Assembly: GCF_000688415.1 (NCBI RefSeq)
Contig: NZ_JIAH01000006.1
Span: 248,001-312,000 of the forward strand
Length of the DNA: 64,000 nt
Origin: Corynebacterium pseudodiphtheriticum DSM 44287
Lineage (GTDB): Bacteria; Actinomycetota; Actinomycetes; Mycobacteriales; Mycobacteriaceae
Direction of reading: 5' to 3'
Shown: positions 1-11,358 of the stretch, one piece after another
Layout of the letters: every line of letters starts with the position of its first letter
Numbering within the stretch: the stretch's first letter is position 1
The notes under the pieces: generated by a model
Seen by the model: only the letters and a program-made list of their open reading frames with translations
Database searches by the model: none
Told to the model about the DNA's origin: nothing
Position numbers and translations under genes: made by a program

Positions 1-453
1 GGCGATGGTCCTGATGGCGCGAAGAATCACGATCACGCTCAGGGGTTATCACCCTACGAGGATCATAGTTTGCCCCTCAAACGAGGGTTGCGGTTGGGAA
101 TTCGCGCACTGATCATCGCGACAATCGCTTCACTCGTGCTTTGGGGTGCAATTGCGGGACTACCGGGATTATCGGGGGTGCTTCTTGGCGCGGGTATCGG
201 GGGAAGTTTCGTGCTGTTTACTGCTGTGAGCGTATTGCTCACTGCAAATACCACACCGTCCACAACGATGGCCGTTGTGCTTGGGAGTTGGTTACTAAAA
301 ATTACGCTGTTGGTGTTGGTTCTGTTTGCAATCCGAGATTTGGACTTCTACCACACTGTTTCATTATTCGTGACGGTCGTTGTAGTGCTCATCCTTACTT
401 TAGGTACGGAAGTCTGGGCCATCGTTACATCCAAAGTTACTTTTGTTGGATAA
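1..453 (+). CDS. AtpI-like ATP synthase accessory membrane protein (5' end outside window)
   Basis: The reading frame is open from base 1, so the true start probably lies upstream; a TTG at 70 is the first listed start but has no clear ribosome binding site. The product is a small, very hydrophobic protein with about four membrane segments, ending at 453. Its place directly before atpB and this topology match the ATP synthase protein I family, which helps assemble the c-ring or handles Mg2+ in other bacteria. The sequence itself is poorly conserved, so the name rests mainly on position and hydrophobicity. Confidence 0.7.
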   Translation, partial: GDGPDGAKNHDHAQGLSPYEDHSLPLKRGLRLGIRALIIATIASLVLWGAIAGLPGLSGVLLGAGIGGSFVLFTAVSVLLTANTTPSTTMAVVLGSWLLKITLLVLVLFAIRDLDFYHTVSLFVTVVVVLILTLGTEVWAIVTSKVTFVG

Positions 454-818
454 AGTGGCCCCGGCAAAGGCAAACACTGCCGCAACTCTGTGACTTTAAT
501 TGCATGAAAAGTGAGAGACTTTTGCGAAAAATAACTGCGAATTTGTGCAGGTCAGCTTATTAATAGAAAAAGTTACCCCCACAAGGCGACAGAATCGGAT
601 TACGCTGATAATATACTGCACGGGTAACCGCAATAGTGGTGCGCCTTTCACAGGTAACTGTAAGGGTGTGACTGAAATGCTGCGCTGTTTCCCCTGCTGT
701 TGCCGCGCTGATGTGCGACGGAGTCCGTGGTAACGGCAGCGAGTTTGAAGACGTCCATCGCACCGTATGAGTTATTCATGCGGCCCGAACACGGGAGAGA
801 ACGCTGAGCGTTACAACT
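454..818 (+). promoter_or_regulatory. Intergenic region before atpB, candidate operon promoter
   Basis: These 365 bases hold no convincing gene. A good -10-like element, TGATAATAT, lies at 606-614, but the -35 region (about 584-589) is poor. A promoter here would give a leader of roughly 200 bases before atpB. In C. glutamicum the atp operon has its main promoter in the equivalent gap, so this is a reasonable but untested assignment. No terminator-like hairpin with a T run was seen after the preceding gene. Confidence 0.35.
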
Positions 819-1622
819 ATGGCCTTTCGAGGTGAGTTCCACTCGCCTGAACTGGACCCAGAATTTTTCCCGGGGCAATACTATGGCCACATCATCCTTG
901 ATGATTTCTTGGGTGGTTGGTTCGCGCTAGACCGCTTGATGCTTGTTCGCTTGCTAATGCTGGCGATCATGCTGGTGGTCTTCCTCGTCGCCTTTAGGAG
1001 CCCCAAGCTGGTTCCTTCAGGTTTGCAGAACGTCATGGAGTACGCGCTGGATTTTGTTCGGATCCACATTGCCGAAGACATTTTGGGCAAAAAGGAAGGT
1101 AGAAGGTTCCTGCCGATTCTCGCGGCAATCTTCTTCTCAGTTTTGTTCATGAATGTTTCGACGATCATTCCGGGCCTGAACATTTCGGCAAATGCACGTA
1201 TCGGAATGCCGATCGCTCTTGCGCTACTGGCTTATATCACCATGATTTATGCCGGTGCAAAGCGCTATGGGTTCGGCAAATTCGTGAAGTCTTCGGTGGT
1301 GATTCCTAATCTGCCACCATTACTGCACGTTCTGGTCGTGCCGATCGAATTCTTCTCGACGTTCATCCTGCGTCCGATCACGCTGGCACTGCGTCTGATG
1401 GCAAACTTCCTTGCCGGTCACATTATTTTAGTGTTGCTGTTTAGCGCCACTAACTTCTTCTTCTGGCAGCTCAATGGCTGGACAGCACTATCCGGTGTGA
1501 CGGTATTGGCAGCGGTCCTGTTTACCCTGTACGAAGTGATTATCATCTTCTTGCAGGCTTACATTTTCGCCTTGCTGACTGCGGTGTACATCGAATTGTC
1601 TTTGCACGCAGACGCACACTGA
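819..1622 (+). CDS. atpB: F1Fo ATP synthase subunit a
   Basis: Subunit a of the membrane Fo motor, which forms the two proton half-channels beside the c-ring. The 267-residue product has the family's hydrophobic segments and the segment LALRLMANFLAGH (about residues 189-201), which contains the essential arginine. The C-terminal helix pair (QAYIFALLTAVYIELSL) is also typical. The N-terminal SPELDPEFFPGQYYG stretch is nearly identical to that remembered from C. glutamicum. It is the first structural gene of the ATP synthase operon and is followed 94 bases later by atpE. Confidence 0.97.
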   Translation: MAFRGEFHSPELDPEFFPGQYYGHIILDDFLGGWFALDRLMLVRLLMLAIMLVVFLVAFRSPKLVPSGLQNVMEYALDFVRIHIAEDILGKKEGRRFLPILAAIFFSVLFMNVSTIIPGLNISANARIGMPIALALLAYITMIYAGAKRYGFGKFVKSSVVIPNLPPLLHVLVVPIEFFSTFILRPITLALRLMANFLAGHIILVLLFSATNFFFWQLNGWTALSGVTVLAAVLFTLYEVIIIFLQAYIFALLTAVYIELSLHADAH

Positions 1623-1680
1623 CAAACTCGCGAACCACGCGGCTAATTACATAACCCCACAGCAACTACACTCTCGGTAA

Positions 1681-1953
<273 letters not shown>

Positions 1954-1998
1954 AAAGCGCGCGGAAATAACACCACACTTTTTAAGACTGGAGAGCCT

Positions 1999-2568
1999 AT
2001 GAACGTCACTTATTTGCTTGCGGAGCATGGAGAGGAATTGCCACTCGAAAGTGGGAACTCCCTCCTTTTGCCTGCGAACTACGACATCGTCTGGTCGATC
2101 ATTCCGCTTGCAGTTGTCGTCTTCCTCTTCGCAAAATTTGTGATCCCGAAATTCCAAGAAGTTCTTGACGAGCGCGAGGACCGGATTAAAGGCGGGATGG
2201 ACCGCGCTGAAGCCGCCCAGGCTGAAGCAAAGGCAGCGTTGGAAAAATACAACGCACAACTGGCGGATGCCCGTGCAGAAGCTGCGACCATCCGTGAGGA
2301 TGCTCGTAAGCGCGGCGAGCAAATCGAAGCCGAGCACAAAGCAAAGGCTGAAGAAGAAGCTACTCGCATCATTGAAGCTGGCAACAAGCAGCTTTCTGCG
2401 AACCGCGAACAAGTCATTGCGGATCTGCGATCAGATCTGGGACAAAACTCGATTAACTTGGCTGAGCGTTTGCTCGGCACCGAACTATCGGATGCTACTA
2501 AGCAATCCGGAACGGTAGATTCGTTCTTGTCCGAACTCGACAACGTGGCACCAGCCGCAAGAAAGTAG
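1999..2568 (+). CDS. atpF: F1Fo ATP synthase subunit b
   Basis: The peripheral stalk subunit, 189 residues. One membrane helix (about 29-50) is followed by a long charged, Ala/Glu/Lys-rich coiled coil (about 60-160) that reaches up to the F1 head and binds delta. A site GGAGAG lies just before the ATG at 1999. It ends with TAG, 6 bases before atpH, so the two are closely coupled. Length and order are standard for an actinobacterial atp operon that has b and delta as separate genes, unlike the b-delta fusion of mycobacteria. Confidence 0.96.
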   Translation: MNVTYLLAEHGEELPLESGNSLLLPANYDIVWSIIPLAVVVFLFAKFVIPKFQEVLDEREDRIKGGMDRAEAAQAEAKAALEKYNAQLADARAEAATIREDARKRGEQIEAEHKAKAEEEATRIIEAGNKQLSANREQVIADLRSDLGQNSINLAERLLGTELSDATKQSGTVDSFLSELDNVAPAARK

Positions 2569-2574
2569 GCAAGC

Positions 2575-3402
2575 ATGAAAGCAGCGAGCCGCGAAGCATT
2601 GCAACAACTTTACGCAGCTATTGACGAGACTTCGTCTCAGTCTTCGAATGCTGTAGAGGTTGACTCGCAGACCGGTTTGGAGATCTTTGAGGTCGTTGAA
2701 GCGATCGAAGGTGATCGACCCCTACGCGTTGCGCTTGCCAACAATGCAGCCTCTGCTGAACAAAGAGTGGCTTTGGCAGACGAGGTTTTTACGCAACACC
2801 TTTCTTCCAACGCTCTGAATGTTCTGAGAAAAGCAGTGGGGCTAACTTGGTCAACCCCACGAGACCTAAGAACCGGTTTGGTTGCGGGAGCTCGTCGCAT
2901 CTTATTGCGGGGAGCGGAATACAAAAACCAGTTAGAACAGGTTGAGCAAGAGCTGTTTTCTTTGTCTCGTGTACTGGACCGGGAAGGCGAGCTATGCATG
3001 CTGCTGTCTGATCGCCGGGTTGAGGCTTCGAAACGACGCTCACTGCTTGCTCGACTCCTCGAAGGTAAAAACATCACGATGTTTAGCGAGGCGCTCGTGT
3101 TGCATGCGGTTGGCAGGATTGAAAAAGATCCGGCTAGCGATGTTGCCGCACTCGTTGAGCAGGCAGCCGAACTGCGCGGCCACAAGGTGGCTCGTGTAGT
3201 CAGTGCTGGAAGCTTGACTGGTGCACAGCGGGAAGCCCTCGCAGAAAAACTTCACACGATTTATGATCATCGGATGTCCATCCACAATGAGGTTGACCCC
3301 AGCCTCCTCGGTGGCGTGCGCATCCACGTTGGTAACGAAGTCATCGATGGCTCGACCAAGGCTAAGCTGGCGCGTATGCGTTCAGCGCTAAGCGTTGGTT
3401 AG
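2575..3402 (+). CDS. atpH: F1Fo ATP synthase subunit delta
   Basis: The delta subunit links the top of F1 to the b stalk. At 275 residues it is much longer than the roughly 180-residue E. coli protein, which is usual in this order. The conserved C-terminal part, DPSLLGGVRIHVGNEVIDGS (about 242-261), matches the delta family signature. It starts 6 bases after atpF, and about 80 bases separate it from atpA. Confidence 0.95.
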   Translation: MKAASREALQQLYAAIDETSSQSSNAVEVDSQTGLEIFEVVEAIEGDRPLRVALANNAASAEQRVALADEVFTQHLSSNALNVLRKAVGLTWSTPRDLRTGLVAGARRILLRGAEYKNQLEQVEQELFSLSRVLDREGELCMLLSDRRVEASKRRSLLARLLEGKNITMFSEALVLHAVGRIEKDPASDVAALVEQAAELRGHKVARVVSAGSLTGAQREALAEKLHTIYDHRMSIHNEVDPSLLGGVRIHVGNEVIDGSTKAKLARMRSALSVG

Positions 3403-3481
3403 AGCGTTTCTGACAGTGCTGACGTAATAAACGATCCTTATAAAGTAATTGCTGGAAAACACAACCGAGAGCAGGAAGAAC

Positions 3482-5122
3482 ATGGCGGAGCTAACGATCT
3501 CCTCCGACGAGATCCGTAGCGCGATTGCGAACTACACCTCGAGCTATTCCGCGGCGGCCTCCCGTGAGGAGGTCGGCGTGGTCATTTCGGCAGCCGACGG
3601 TATTGCCAACGTCTCTGGCCTACCGTCCGTTATGGCGAATGAGCTCCTGGAGTTCCCGGGCGGCGTTATTGGCGTCGCACAGAACTTGGACACTGATTCC
3701 ATCGGTGTCGTAGTTCTGGGAAACTTCGAATCACTGGCAGAAGGTGATGAGGTTAAACGGACCGGAGAAGTACTTTCCATCCCCGTAGGCGAAGATTTTC
3801 TTGGCCGCGTGATTAATCCCCTGGGCCAACCAATCGATGGTCTGGGTGAGATCAAATCTGACAAAGAACGCGCACTTGAGTTGCAGGCCGCTGGCGTTCT
3901 TGACCGGCAGCCGGTCGAAGAACCAATGCAGACTGGCATCAAGGCGATTGATGCGATGACTCCAATCGGACGCGGCCAGCGCCAGCTGGTCATTGGCGAC
4001 CGTAAGACCGGTAAGACCGCTCTGTGCATCGACACCATCCTTAACCAGAAGGCAAACTGGGAGTCCGGTGATCCGGACAAACAGGTGCGATGCATCTACG
4101 TTGCGATTGGCCAAAAGGGCACCACCATCGCCGGTGTTCGCCGTACGTTGGAAGAGCATGGGGCTCTTGAGTACACCACCATCGTTGCTGCACCAGCATC
4201 TGATGCCGCTGGTTTCAAGTGGTTGGCACCGTTCTCCGGTGCTGCCCTTGGCCAGCAGTGGATGTATGAAGGCAAGCACGTTTTGGTTATCTACGATGAC
4301 TTGACGAAGCAGGCTGAGGCCTACCGCGCAATTTCGTTGCTGTTGCGCCGTCCACCAGGACGCGAAGCTTACCCAGGTGACGTTTTCTACTTGCACTCCC
4401 GTTTGCTTGAGCGCGCTGCAAAGCTTAACGATGAGCTCGGAGCAGGCTCGATGACTGCGTTGCCTGTTATTGAAACTAAGGCAAATGACGTCGGCGCCTT
4501 TATTCCGACCAACGTCATTTCGATTACGGACGGCCAGGTATTCTTGCAGTCCGATCTCTTCAACCAGGGCGTTCGCCCAGCTATCGATGTCGGTATCTCG
4601 GTATCCCGAGTCGGTGGTGCTGCTCAGACCAAGGGCATGAAGAAGGTTGCAGGTAACCTTCGTCTTGATCTGGCCGCATATCGTGACTTGGAAGCGTTCG
4701 CCACCTTTGCTTCGGATCTGGATGCTGCGTCCAAGGCCCAGCTTGATCGCGGCCAGCGCCTGGTTGAACTGTTGAAGCAGCCAGAGTCCAGCCCTCAGAA
4801 TGTGGAATTCCAAATCGTCTCGATTTGGTTGGCTTCGGAAGGCGCCTTCGACAACGTTCCGGTTGAGGACACTCGCCGATACGAAACCGAACTCCACGAG
4901 TACTTGCAGGGTGAGGTTCCACAGGTATACGAGCAAATCCAGGGCGGTAAGCCTTTGGATGATGACTCCAAGGAAGCTTTGCGCAATGCTAACGACGAAT
5001 TCGCGAAGGGTTTCCAAACCACCTCCGGTGAGCCTGTGATCGACAACCACGAAGATCCTCTGGAGGAATCTGAAGTGGAAAAGAACCAGCTCAACGTCTC
5101 CCGAAAGAGCGTCAAGAAGTAA
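3482..5122 (+). CDS. atpA: F1Fo ATP synthase subunit alpha
   Basis: Alpha is the non-catalytic nucleotide-binding subunit of F1. The P-loop GDRKTGKT sits at 172-179, and the family signature [13 protein letters not shown] lies further on. The ATG at 3482 ([12 protein letters not shown]) is preferred over an upstream TTG at 3449 because it has AGGAAG just upstream and matches corynebacterial AtpA starts. The product is 546 residues, the usual length, with a charged C-terminal tail rich in Glu and Lys. Confidence 0.98.
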   Translation: MAELTISSDEIRSAIANYTSSYSAAASREEVGVVISAADGIANVSGLPSVMANELLEFPGGVIGVAQNLDTDSIGVVVLGNFESLAEGDEVKRTGEVLSIPVGEDFLGRVINPLGQPIDGLGEIKSDKERALELQAAGVLDRQPVEEPMQTGIKAIDAMTPIGRGQRQLVIGDRKTGKTALCIDTILNQKANWESGDPDKQVRCIYVAIGQKGTTIAGVRRTLEEHGALEYTTIVAAPASDAAGFKWLAPFSGAALGQQWMYEGKHVLVIYDDLTKQAEAYRAISLLLRRPPGREAYPGDVFYLHSRLLERAAKLNDELGAGSMTALPVIETKANDVGAFIPTNVISITDGQVFLQSDLFNQGVRPAIDVGISVSRVGGAAQTKGMKKVAGNLRLDLAAYRDLEAFATFASDLDAASKAQLDRGQRLVELLKQPESSPQNVEFQIVSIWLASEGAFDNVPVEDTRRYETELHEYLQGEVPQVYEQIQGGKPLDDDSKEALRNANDEFAKGFQTTSGEPVIDNHEDPLEESEVEKNQLNVSRKSVKK

Positions 5123-5179
5123 CTAGCAGTAGTAACTCTGATTGCTTCGAGATAAGGAAAGAAGGGAGGGAAGGAAACC

Positions 5180-6154
5180 ATGGCTACTCTTCGCGAATTA
5201 CGCGACCGAATTCGGTCGGTTAACTCAACGAAGAAAATCACCAAAGCGCAGGAAATGATTGCCACCTCGCGCATTAACAAAGCTTTGGCTCGTGTGGAAG
5301 AAGCACAGCCATACGCTGAGGAGATGCAAGAAGTGATGGAGCGCCTGGCGTCTGCAACGACGCTGGAACACCCTATGCTGAAGCCACGCGAGCACGTAAA
5401 GACGGCCGCAGTGCTAGTCATTACTTCTGATCGCGGCATGTGTGGTGGTTACAATTACAACGTGCTGAAACGTGCCAATGAGTTGGAGAAACTCTTGGAC
5501 GAAAAAGGCTATGAGGTCAAGCGTTACGTTGCCGGCGGTAAAGGCGTTGATTTCTATCAATTCCGTGGCGTCGACATCGCAGGGCAGTGGACTGGTTTTT
5601 CCCAGGACCCAAGCATGGAAGCTACCCATGATATGCGCCAGCATCTCATCGAAGGCTTCCAAGCAAGCTCTGAAGGAACTGCGCCACATCGCGACGGAGT
5701 CAATGTTGTCGAAGGTGAAGACCTGCTCGGCTTTGATTCGGTCCACGTAGTTCACACAACGTTTGAATCTATGCTCGTACAGGAAGTAAACGTTCATCAG
5801 TTGCTTCCAATTGAGCCTGTTTACCAAGAGGAAGAAGTCGTCGACGAAGGTTTTTCGACTACTCACGGCGAAACTGAAGCTCAGATGGAATTCGAGCCGG
5901 ATCCAGAATTATTACTGGAATCCCTGCTCCCGAAGTACGTCTCACGTATTCTGTACGCAATGCTTCTGGAAGCATCGGCTGCGGAGTCTGCCGCGCGCCG
6001 TACAGCCATGAAAGCTGCGACGGATAATGCGACCGAGTTGGTCAACGACCTGTCGCGCGTTGCTAACCAGGCTCGTCAGGCACAGATTACCCAGGAAATC
6101 AACGAGATCGTCGGTGGCGCTGGTGCGCTTGCCGGCAGCGGAGAAAGTGACTAA
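5180..6154 (+). CDS. atpG: F1Fo ATP synthase subunit gamma
   Basis: The central rotor shaft. The 324-residue protein has the conserved N-terminal helix (LRDRIRSVNSTKKITKAQEM) and a matching C-terminal helix (AARRTAMKAATDNATELVNDL), which together form the coiled-coil axle. The N-terminal basic end is typical. A long purine-rich binding region (GAAAGAAGGGAGGGAAGG) precedes the ATG at 5180. An insert of acidic residues around 215-240 is usual in corynebacteria. atpD begins 3 bases after the stop. Confidence 0.97.
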   Translation: MATLRELRDRIRSVNSTKKITKAQEMIATSRINKALARVEEAQPYAEEMQEVMERLASATTLEHPMLKPREHVKTAAVLVITSDRGMCGGYNYNVLKRANELEKLLDEKGYEVKRYVAGGKGVDFYQFRGVDIAGQWTGFSQDPSMEATHDMRQHLIEGFQASSEGTAPHRDGVNVVEGEDLLGFDSVHVVHTTFESMLVQEVNVHQLLPIEPVYQEEEVVDEGFSTTHGETEAQMEFEPDPELLLESLLPKYVSRILYAMLLEASAAESAARRTAMKAATDNATELVNDLSRVANQARQAQITQEINEIVGGAGALAGSGESD

Positions 6155-7609
<1,455 letters not shown>

Positions 7610-7625
7610 GAAGTAGGCGACACAC

Positions 7626-7997
7626 ATGGCTGAATTCACCGTGGAACTCGTCGCGGTCGACCGTAAGCTTTGGTCCGGCCAGGCCACCATGGTCACTGCT
7701 GAGACCACCGATGGTGAGCTCGGCGTGTTGCCTGGGCACCAGCCCCTACTCGGTCAGTTGTTGGACAACGGTGTTGTGACGATTACCGGTGCCAATGGCG
7801 ATCGTGTTGTCTTTGGCGTACAGGGCGGTTTCCTCTCCGTATCCAAGGAGAAGGTTACGGTCTTGGCTGATTGGGCGATCACATCTGAAGAGTGGGATTC
7901 TTCTACCGTCGAAGAATACGAAACCTCCGACGATGAATACGTCCGTGCGCACGGAATTACCGCACGCCGTGCCCAGCGTCGCGCAGAGTTAATCTAA
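7626..7997 (+). CDS. atpC: F1Fo ATP synthase subunit epsilon
   Basis: Epsilon binds gamma at the foot of the rotor and can restrain ATP hydrolysis. The 123-residue product has the N-terminal beta-sandwich (start MAEFTVELVAVDRKLWSG; motif GELGVLPGHQPLLGQL) and a short C-terminal helix with the RRAQRRAELI end. AGGAAGTAGG overlaps the end of atpD and serves as binding site. It is the last gene of the operon; a strong terminator follows after 36 bases. Confidence 0.96.
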   Translation: MAEFTVELVAVDRKLWSGQATMVTAETTDGELGVLPGHQPLLGQLLDNGVVTITGANGDRVVFGVQGGFLSVSKEKVTVLADWAITSEEWDSSTVEEYETSDDEYVRAHGITARRAQRRAELI

Positions 7998-8033
7998 TCC
8001 TGCTGTCTGGCTCCAACACAGACGGTTAATCGG

Positions 8034-8067
8034 AAAGGCTTTTCCCAAACTTGGGAAAAGCCTTTTT
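8034..8067 (+). terminator. Rho-independent terminator of the atp operon
   Basis: A perfect 14 to 15 bp stem, AAAGGCTTTTCCCAA at 8034-8048 and its complement at 8051-8065, with a very short loop and a T run at 8063-8067. It lies 36 bases after the atpC stop and clearly closes the operon. Confidence 0.95.
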
Positions 8068-8098
8068 GCGTACGTACCGCAGTTTGCCGATGAAAACA

Positions 8099-8128
8099 TT
8101 TCACAAACGCTATCTCACGCATTAAACT
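8099..8128 (+). promoter_or_regulatory. Predicted promoter for the DUF2550 gene
   Basis: A -35 box TTCACA (8099-8104) and a -10 box TAAACT (8123-8128) are separated by 18 bases. The expected start would be near 8135, leaving a leader of about 30 bases with a GGTGG binding site before 8167. It lies just after the atp terminator, so it would restart transcription. Confidence 0.6.
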
Positions 8129-8166
8129 GGTTTGAAATCTCTTCTGTTAGTTAAGGTGGCAGCTTA

Positions 8167-8616
8167 ATGCAGGATATTATGGGTAGCTTCTTACCAGTAT
8201 GCGTATTATTGGCGCTAGTTTTCGTCGCAGGCTTGGCTGCGTGGAGGTTCTTCACTCTGCGGTCGAAAGGCAATGCGGTCATAGCTCGGCGTCTTCCTGC
8301 GAAGGGTACACACGGCTGGCGTCATGGCCGGATAGTCTGTGATGGCCAGCAGCTAAATATGTACAAGCTTCGTTCATTATCACCCTCTGCAGATGTAATA
8401 CTCGAACGTCAAGAATTGACGCTCCACCGTCAACGTTCAGTGACAGATGCCGAGGGTTCTTTTATGTCCTCATCACTTCAGGTGCTCGAAGTATCGACGC
8501 CCGACGACCACTTTGAATTAGCCGTAGATAACGCTACGGCGATGGCACTCTGCTCATGGCTGGAATCTGCTCCGGATAGCCGGCAAGAAAGGTACAAGCC
8601 GCAGCGTCTGCGCTAG
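8167..8616 (+). CDS. DUF2550 family membrane-anchored protein
   Basis: A 149-residue protein with one N-terminal membrane helix (about 7-29) and a soluble domain of about 110 residues. The conserved core includes W-R-H-G-R (about 51-55) and the C-terminal MALCSWL stretch. Proteins of this family (DUF2550) are found right after atpC in actinobacteria, but their role is unknown; the fixed position suggests a link to the envelope or ATP synthase, without proof. nucS follows after only 10 bases. Confidence 0.85.
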   Translation: MQDIMGSFLPVCVLLALVFVAGLAAWRFFTLRSKGNAVIARRLPAKGTHGWRHGRIVCDGQQLNMYKLRSLSPSADVILERQELTLHRQRSVTDAEGSFMSSSLQVLEVSTPDDHFELAVDNATAMALCSWLESAPDSRQERYKPQRLR

Positions 8617-8626
8617 GGTAGTGGGC

Positions 8627-9319
8627 ATGCGTTTAGTGATTGCCCGATGTTCTGTCGACTATGTCGGCAGGTTGGATGCCCATTTGCCCGCTGCTGATCG
8701 CTTGATCATGGTCAAATCGGATGGATCTGTCTCGGTCCATGCGGACAACCGTGCGTATAAACCGCTGAACTGGATGACTTCTCCGTGTACATTGGCCGAA
8801 TCCCCGATTACTGATATCGATGGGGAAGATACTGAAGAAAAACTTTGGGTAGTTGAAAACCCCCAAGGTGAGCAGTTGCGCATTACTCTGCATCGCGTAT
8901 TCCATGATTCGAGCCACGATCTTGGGGAGGATCCAGGTTTGGTCAAAGACGGGGTGGAAGCGCATTTGCAGGAATTGCTTGCGGAACATATTACGACGCT
9001 TGGTGATGGTTACACACTCGTGCGCCGAGAATATCCGACTGGTATCGGCCCGGTAGATATTTTGGCGCGCAATGCGGCTGGTGAAACCGTCGCTGTTGAG
9101 ATTAAACGTCGCGGTGGTATTGATGGGGTTGAGCAGCTGTCTCGGTATCTTGAGCTGTTGAACCGGGATAGCCTCTTGGCTCCAGTGCATGGAGTGTTTG
9201 CGGCACAACAAATTAAAGAACAAGCCAAAGCCCTGGCCCGAGACCGGGGTATTCGGTGTGTGACGCTGGATTATCAAGAACTGCGCGGGCTGGAAACTAA
9301 CGAATTGCGGTTGTTTTAA
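8627..9319 (+). CDS. nucS: Mismatch-specific endonuclease NucS
   Basis: NucS cuts both strands at certain mismatches and replaces MutS/MutL mismatch repair in actinobacteria. The product has an N-terminal DNA-binding domain (about 1-110) and a C-terminal RecB-like nuclease domain. The catalytic pattern is visible as GPVDIL (Asp) and VAVEIKRR (Glu-x-Lys), about residues 142-165. The protein ends in LRLF, the short tail that in relatives contacts the sliding clamp. ATG at 8627 is chosen over GTG at 8621: it matches known NucS starts (MRLVIARC), and a -10-like TAGGGT at 8614-8619 lies 7 bases ahead, which suggests leaderless expression. Confidence 0.96.
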   Translation: MRLVIARCSVDYVGRLDAHLPAADRLIMVKSDGSVSVHADNRAYKPLNWMTSPCTLAESPITDIDGEDTEEKLWVVENPQGEQLRITLHRVFHDSSHDLGEDPGLVKDGVEAHLQELLAEHITTLGDGYTLVRREYPTGIGPVDILARNAAGETVAVEIKRRGGIDGVEQLSRYLELLNRDSLLAPVHGVFAAQQIKEQAKALARDRGIRCVTLDYQELRGLETNELRLF

Positions 9320-9640
9320 GTGGGAGCGAAGAAACCTCGCGGCCCAAAAGGCAAGAAGTCAGGTAAAGCATGGCGGGCGCAACATAGGCCGTTCAGTATC
9401 CCGGCTGATGGGGGTTCCCTGTTTGGCACACAAGTGACTGAAGGCCCAAGTTGGGATTTCGGTAGGCCGTATCAATATCGGCAGATCGCGGCGCTGCGCG
9501 CAGTTAAATACTATGTGTGCCCTGGCTGCAATCTCGACATTCCGCCGGGGGTCGCGCATATTGTTGCTTGGCCGCGCGATTCCGGTGGGCGAGGGGATGA
9601 TCGCCGTCATTGGCATGCGCGCTGTTGGCAGCGTCGTTAA
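9320..9640 (+). CDS. Small conserved protein with C-x2-C and H-x-H-x2-C cluster
   Basis: A GTG-start gene of 106 residues that begins directly on the base after the nucS stop. The first 20 residues are very basic (lysine-rich), and the C-terminal part carries CPGC (about 68-71), a histidine near 79 and HWHARC (about 97-102). This spacing of Cys and His suggests a small zinc-binding, HNH-like or treble-clef fold. Similar proteins are annotated only as hypothetical or loosely as ATP/GTP-binding; no Walker motif is visible. The zero-base spacing to nucS makes a DNA-related role an attractive guess. Confidence 0.8.
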   Translation: MGAKKPRGPKGKKSGKAWRAQHRPFSIPADGGSLFGTQVTEGPSWDFGRPYQYRQIAALRAVKYYVCPGCNLDIPPGVAHIVAWPRDSGGRGDDRRHWHARCWQRR

Positions 9641-9686
9641 GAATGCGGTGCGCGTTGTCTTTGCAGAAACAGGTAGCCTGGAAGAT

Positions 9687-10013
9687 ATGATTGTGGCTTT
9701 TTCTGTAGCACCCACTACCACAAATGAGACTGGTGAAATGTCTGAAGCGGTCGCTGAGGCCGTGCGCGTCGTCCGTGAATCGGGGCTGCCGAACGAGACA
9801 AATTCGATGTTTACCTTATTGGAAGGTGAGTGGGATGAGGTCTTCGCGGTGATTAAGAAAGCGACTTCCGCAGTAGAGGCTGTTTCTCCACGTGTTTCAC
9901 TGGTTATCAAAGCGGATATTCGCCAGGGCGTAACCAACGGTTTGACTGCCAAGGTCGACGCCGTGAACCGGCATCTCGCAGAAACTTCGGAGAATGCATC
10001 AAGAGGGGATTAA
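9687..10013 (+). CDS. MTH1187-family (DUF77) thiamine-binding protein
   Basis: A 108-residue protein of the MTH1187/YkoF-like family, whose members bind thiamine or related ligands as oligomers with a ferredoxin-like fold. The start MIVAFSVAPT and the C-terminal SLVIKADIRQG region are characteristic. The open frame extends to 9513 but overlaps the previous gene; ATG at 9687 fits the family. The binding site (GGAAG at 9680-9684) is close to the ATG, so a somewhat earlier start is possible. Confidence 0.8.
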   Translation: MIVAFSVAPTTTNETGEMSEAVAEAVRVVRESGLPNETNSMFTLLEGEWDEVFAVIKKATSAVEAVSPRVSLVIKADIRQGVTNGLTAKVDAVNRHLAETSENASRGD

Positions 10014-10134
10014 TACCGCGGTCCCGCTGAAAACAATGAAGACAGATCGTTGTGAAGCTCTAGCTCTATCGCCGATTTTCTTGGTTGCTAGTTCCCATCA
10101 CAACCTTGAGGATTTTTAGGAAGGCAGAATTTTA

Positions 10135-11199
10135 ATGACTATTCCGCAGCAACCAGCCGACCAGAACCCCGGGGACCGCCCTGATTCAGCTAGGCAAGAA
10201 CCAGCACGTTTCGCCGCATCGGCGGTGGATCTGCAACAACTGAAAAATCGTGCCCAAGCAACCGCCGGTGGTGCAAACACCGCTGGCTTAGCTAATTCCG
10301 CCGGCACAGGCGCGACTGGTCATACCGGAAACGCACGCCCAGATCGCGGCACAGGGACGCAAATACCTGCTTATTTCGAGGTAAACGAGCACAATTTCGA
10401 AACTGATGTGGTTCGTCGTTCTGCGGAAGTGCCCGTTGTCGTGTTGCTGGGTACTTCGAGAGCTGCTGAGTCGGATGAGATGAAGCGCAACTTTGAAGAG
10501 CTGGTTGTAAAAGATTCCACGCTGGGCAAGATTATTTTCGGTTATGTGGATGCTGATAAAAACCCAGCCATCGTGCAAGCTTTTAGAGCAGAAGCGGTAC
10601 CAACTGTGGTGGCTTTGGGGCAAGGGCAGCCGCTCACTCAATTTCAAGGTGTTCAACCCGTTGGGGTTTTGCAGCAGTGGGTGGACGCGTTAATTCAACA
10701 GATTGGTTCTAAACTGCCCGGAACATCGCAGCCAATCGTTAATCCAGCAGATGCTACTGGAAAGCAGGATACTGATTCGGAAATCGACCCGCGGCACGAT
10801 GCTGCTGAACAAGCCCTGGCTAGAGGAGATTATGGGCAGGCACGTGAGCATTATGATGCTATTTTGGAGGATAATCCAGACGACAAACAGGCTGATTTAG
10901 CTCTTAAGACCGTGGAAGTCATCGAGCGGTTCGATCCAGCAAACCGCAGCGGTGATGCTGTACAAGATGGAGATGCGGCGCCGCACGACGTCGGTAAGCA
11001 ACTCGATGCTGCTGACGCCGAGGTATTAGCCGGGGTCCCAGAGAAAGCTTTTGCTCGTCTGATTTCCACTATGAAGCTGACTGCAGGTGCAGACAAAGAT
11101 CGTTTGCGGACCCGGGTTATCTCGTTGTTCGAATTATTTGATCCGGCAGACCCACGGGTAAAACAAGCTCGTACTGATTTGGCGAGCGCATTATTTTAA
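10135..11199 (+). CDS. Thioredoxin-fold protein with TPR-like C-terminus (CnoX/YbbN-like)
   Basis: A 354-residue protein. After a disordered, Gly/Ala/Thr-rich N-terminus (about 1-75) comes a thioredoxin-like domain (about 80-190), then a helical TPR-like region (about 220-354) with HDAAEQALARGDYGQAREHY as the clearest repeat. The active-site position reads LLGTSRAAES, so both CxxC cysteines are missing and redox activity is unlikely. The layout matches YbbN/CnoX co-chaperones, which act as holdases handing clients to chaperonins. The site AGGAAGG precedes the ATG. Confidence 0.85.
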   Translation: MTIPQQPADQNPGDRPDSARQEPARFAASAVDLQQLKNRAQATAGGANTAGLANSAGTGATGHTGNARPDRGTGTQIPAYFEVNEHNFETDVVRRSAEVPVVVLLGTSRAAESDEMKRNFEELVVKDSTLGKIIFGYVDADKNPAIVQAFRAEAVPTVVALGQGQPLTQFQGVQPVGVLQQWVDALIQQIGSKLPGTSQPIVNPADATGKQDTDSEIDPRHDAAEQALARGDYGQAREHYDAILEDNPDDKQADLALKTVEVIERFDPANRSGDAVQDGDAAPHDVGKQLDAADAEVLAGVPEKAFARLISTMKLTAGADKDRLRTRVISLFELFDPADPRVKQARTDLASALF

Positions 11200-11358
11200 G
11201 AACTATTCGCGAGTTCCAGTGCAAGGCAGCGTTTGCAGCATTCCGTTCTCGATGAGTCCTAAATTGACTGGGATTAACGGTGAGAAAGATCTGGTCTGGC
11301 GCTTGAGACTTTTCATCCCCTTTTTCGGGTCGTGGCATAAGCTAGAAGAGGAGTATCC

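Noticed and set aside
3449-3481. Upstream TTG start for atpA
   Set aside because: ATG 3482 has the binding site AGGAAG and matches corynebacterial AtpA N-termini.
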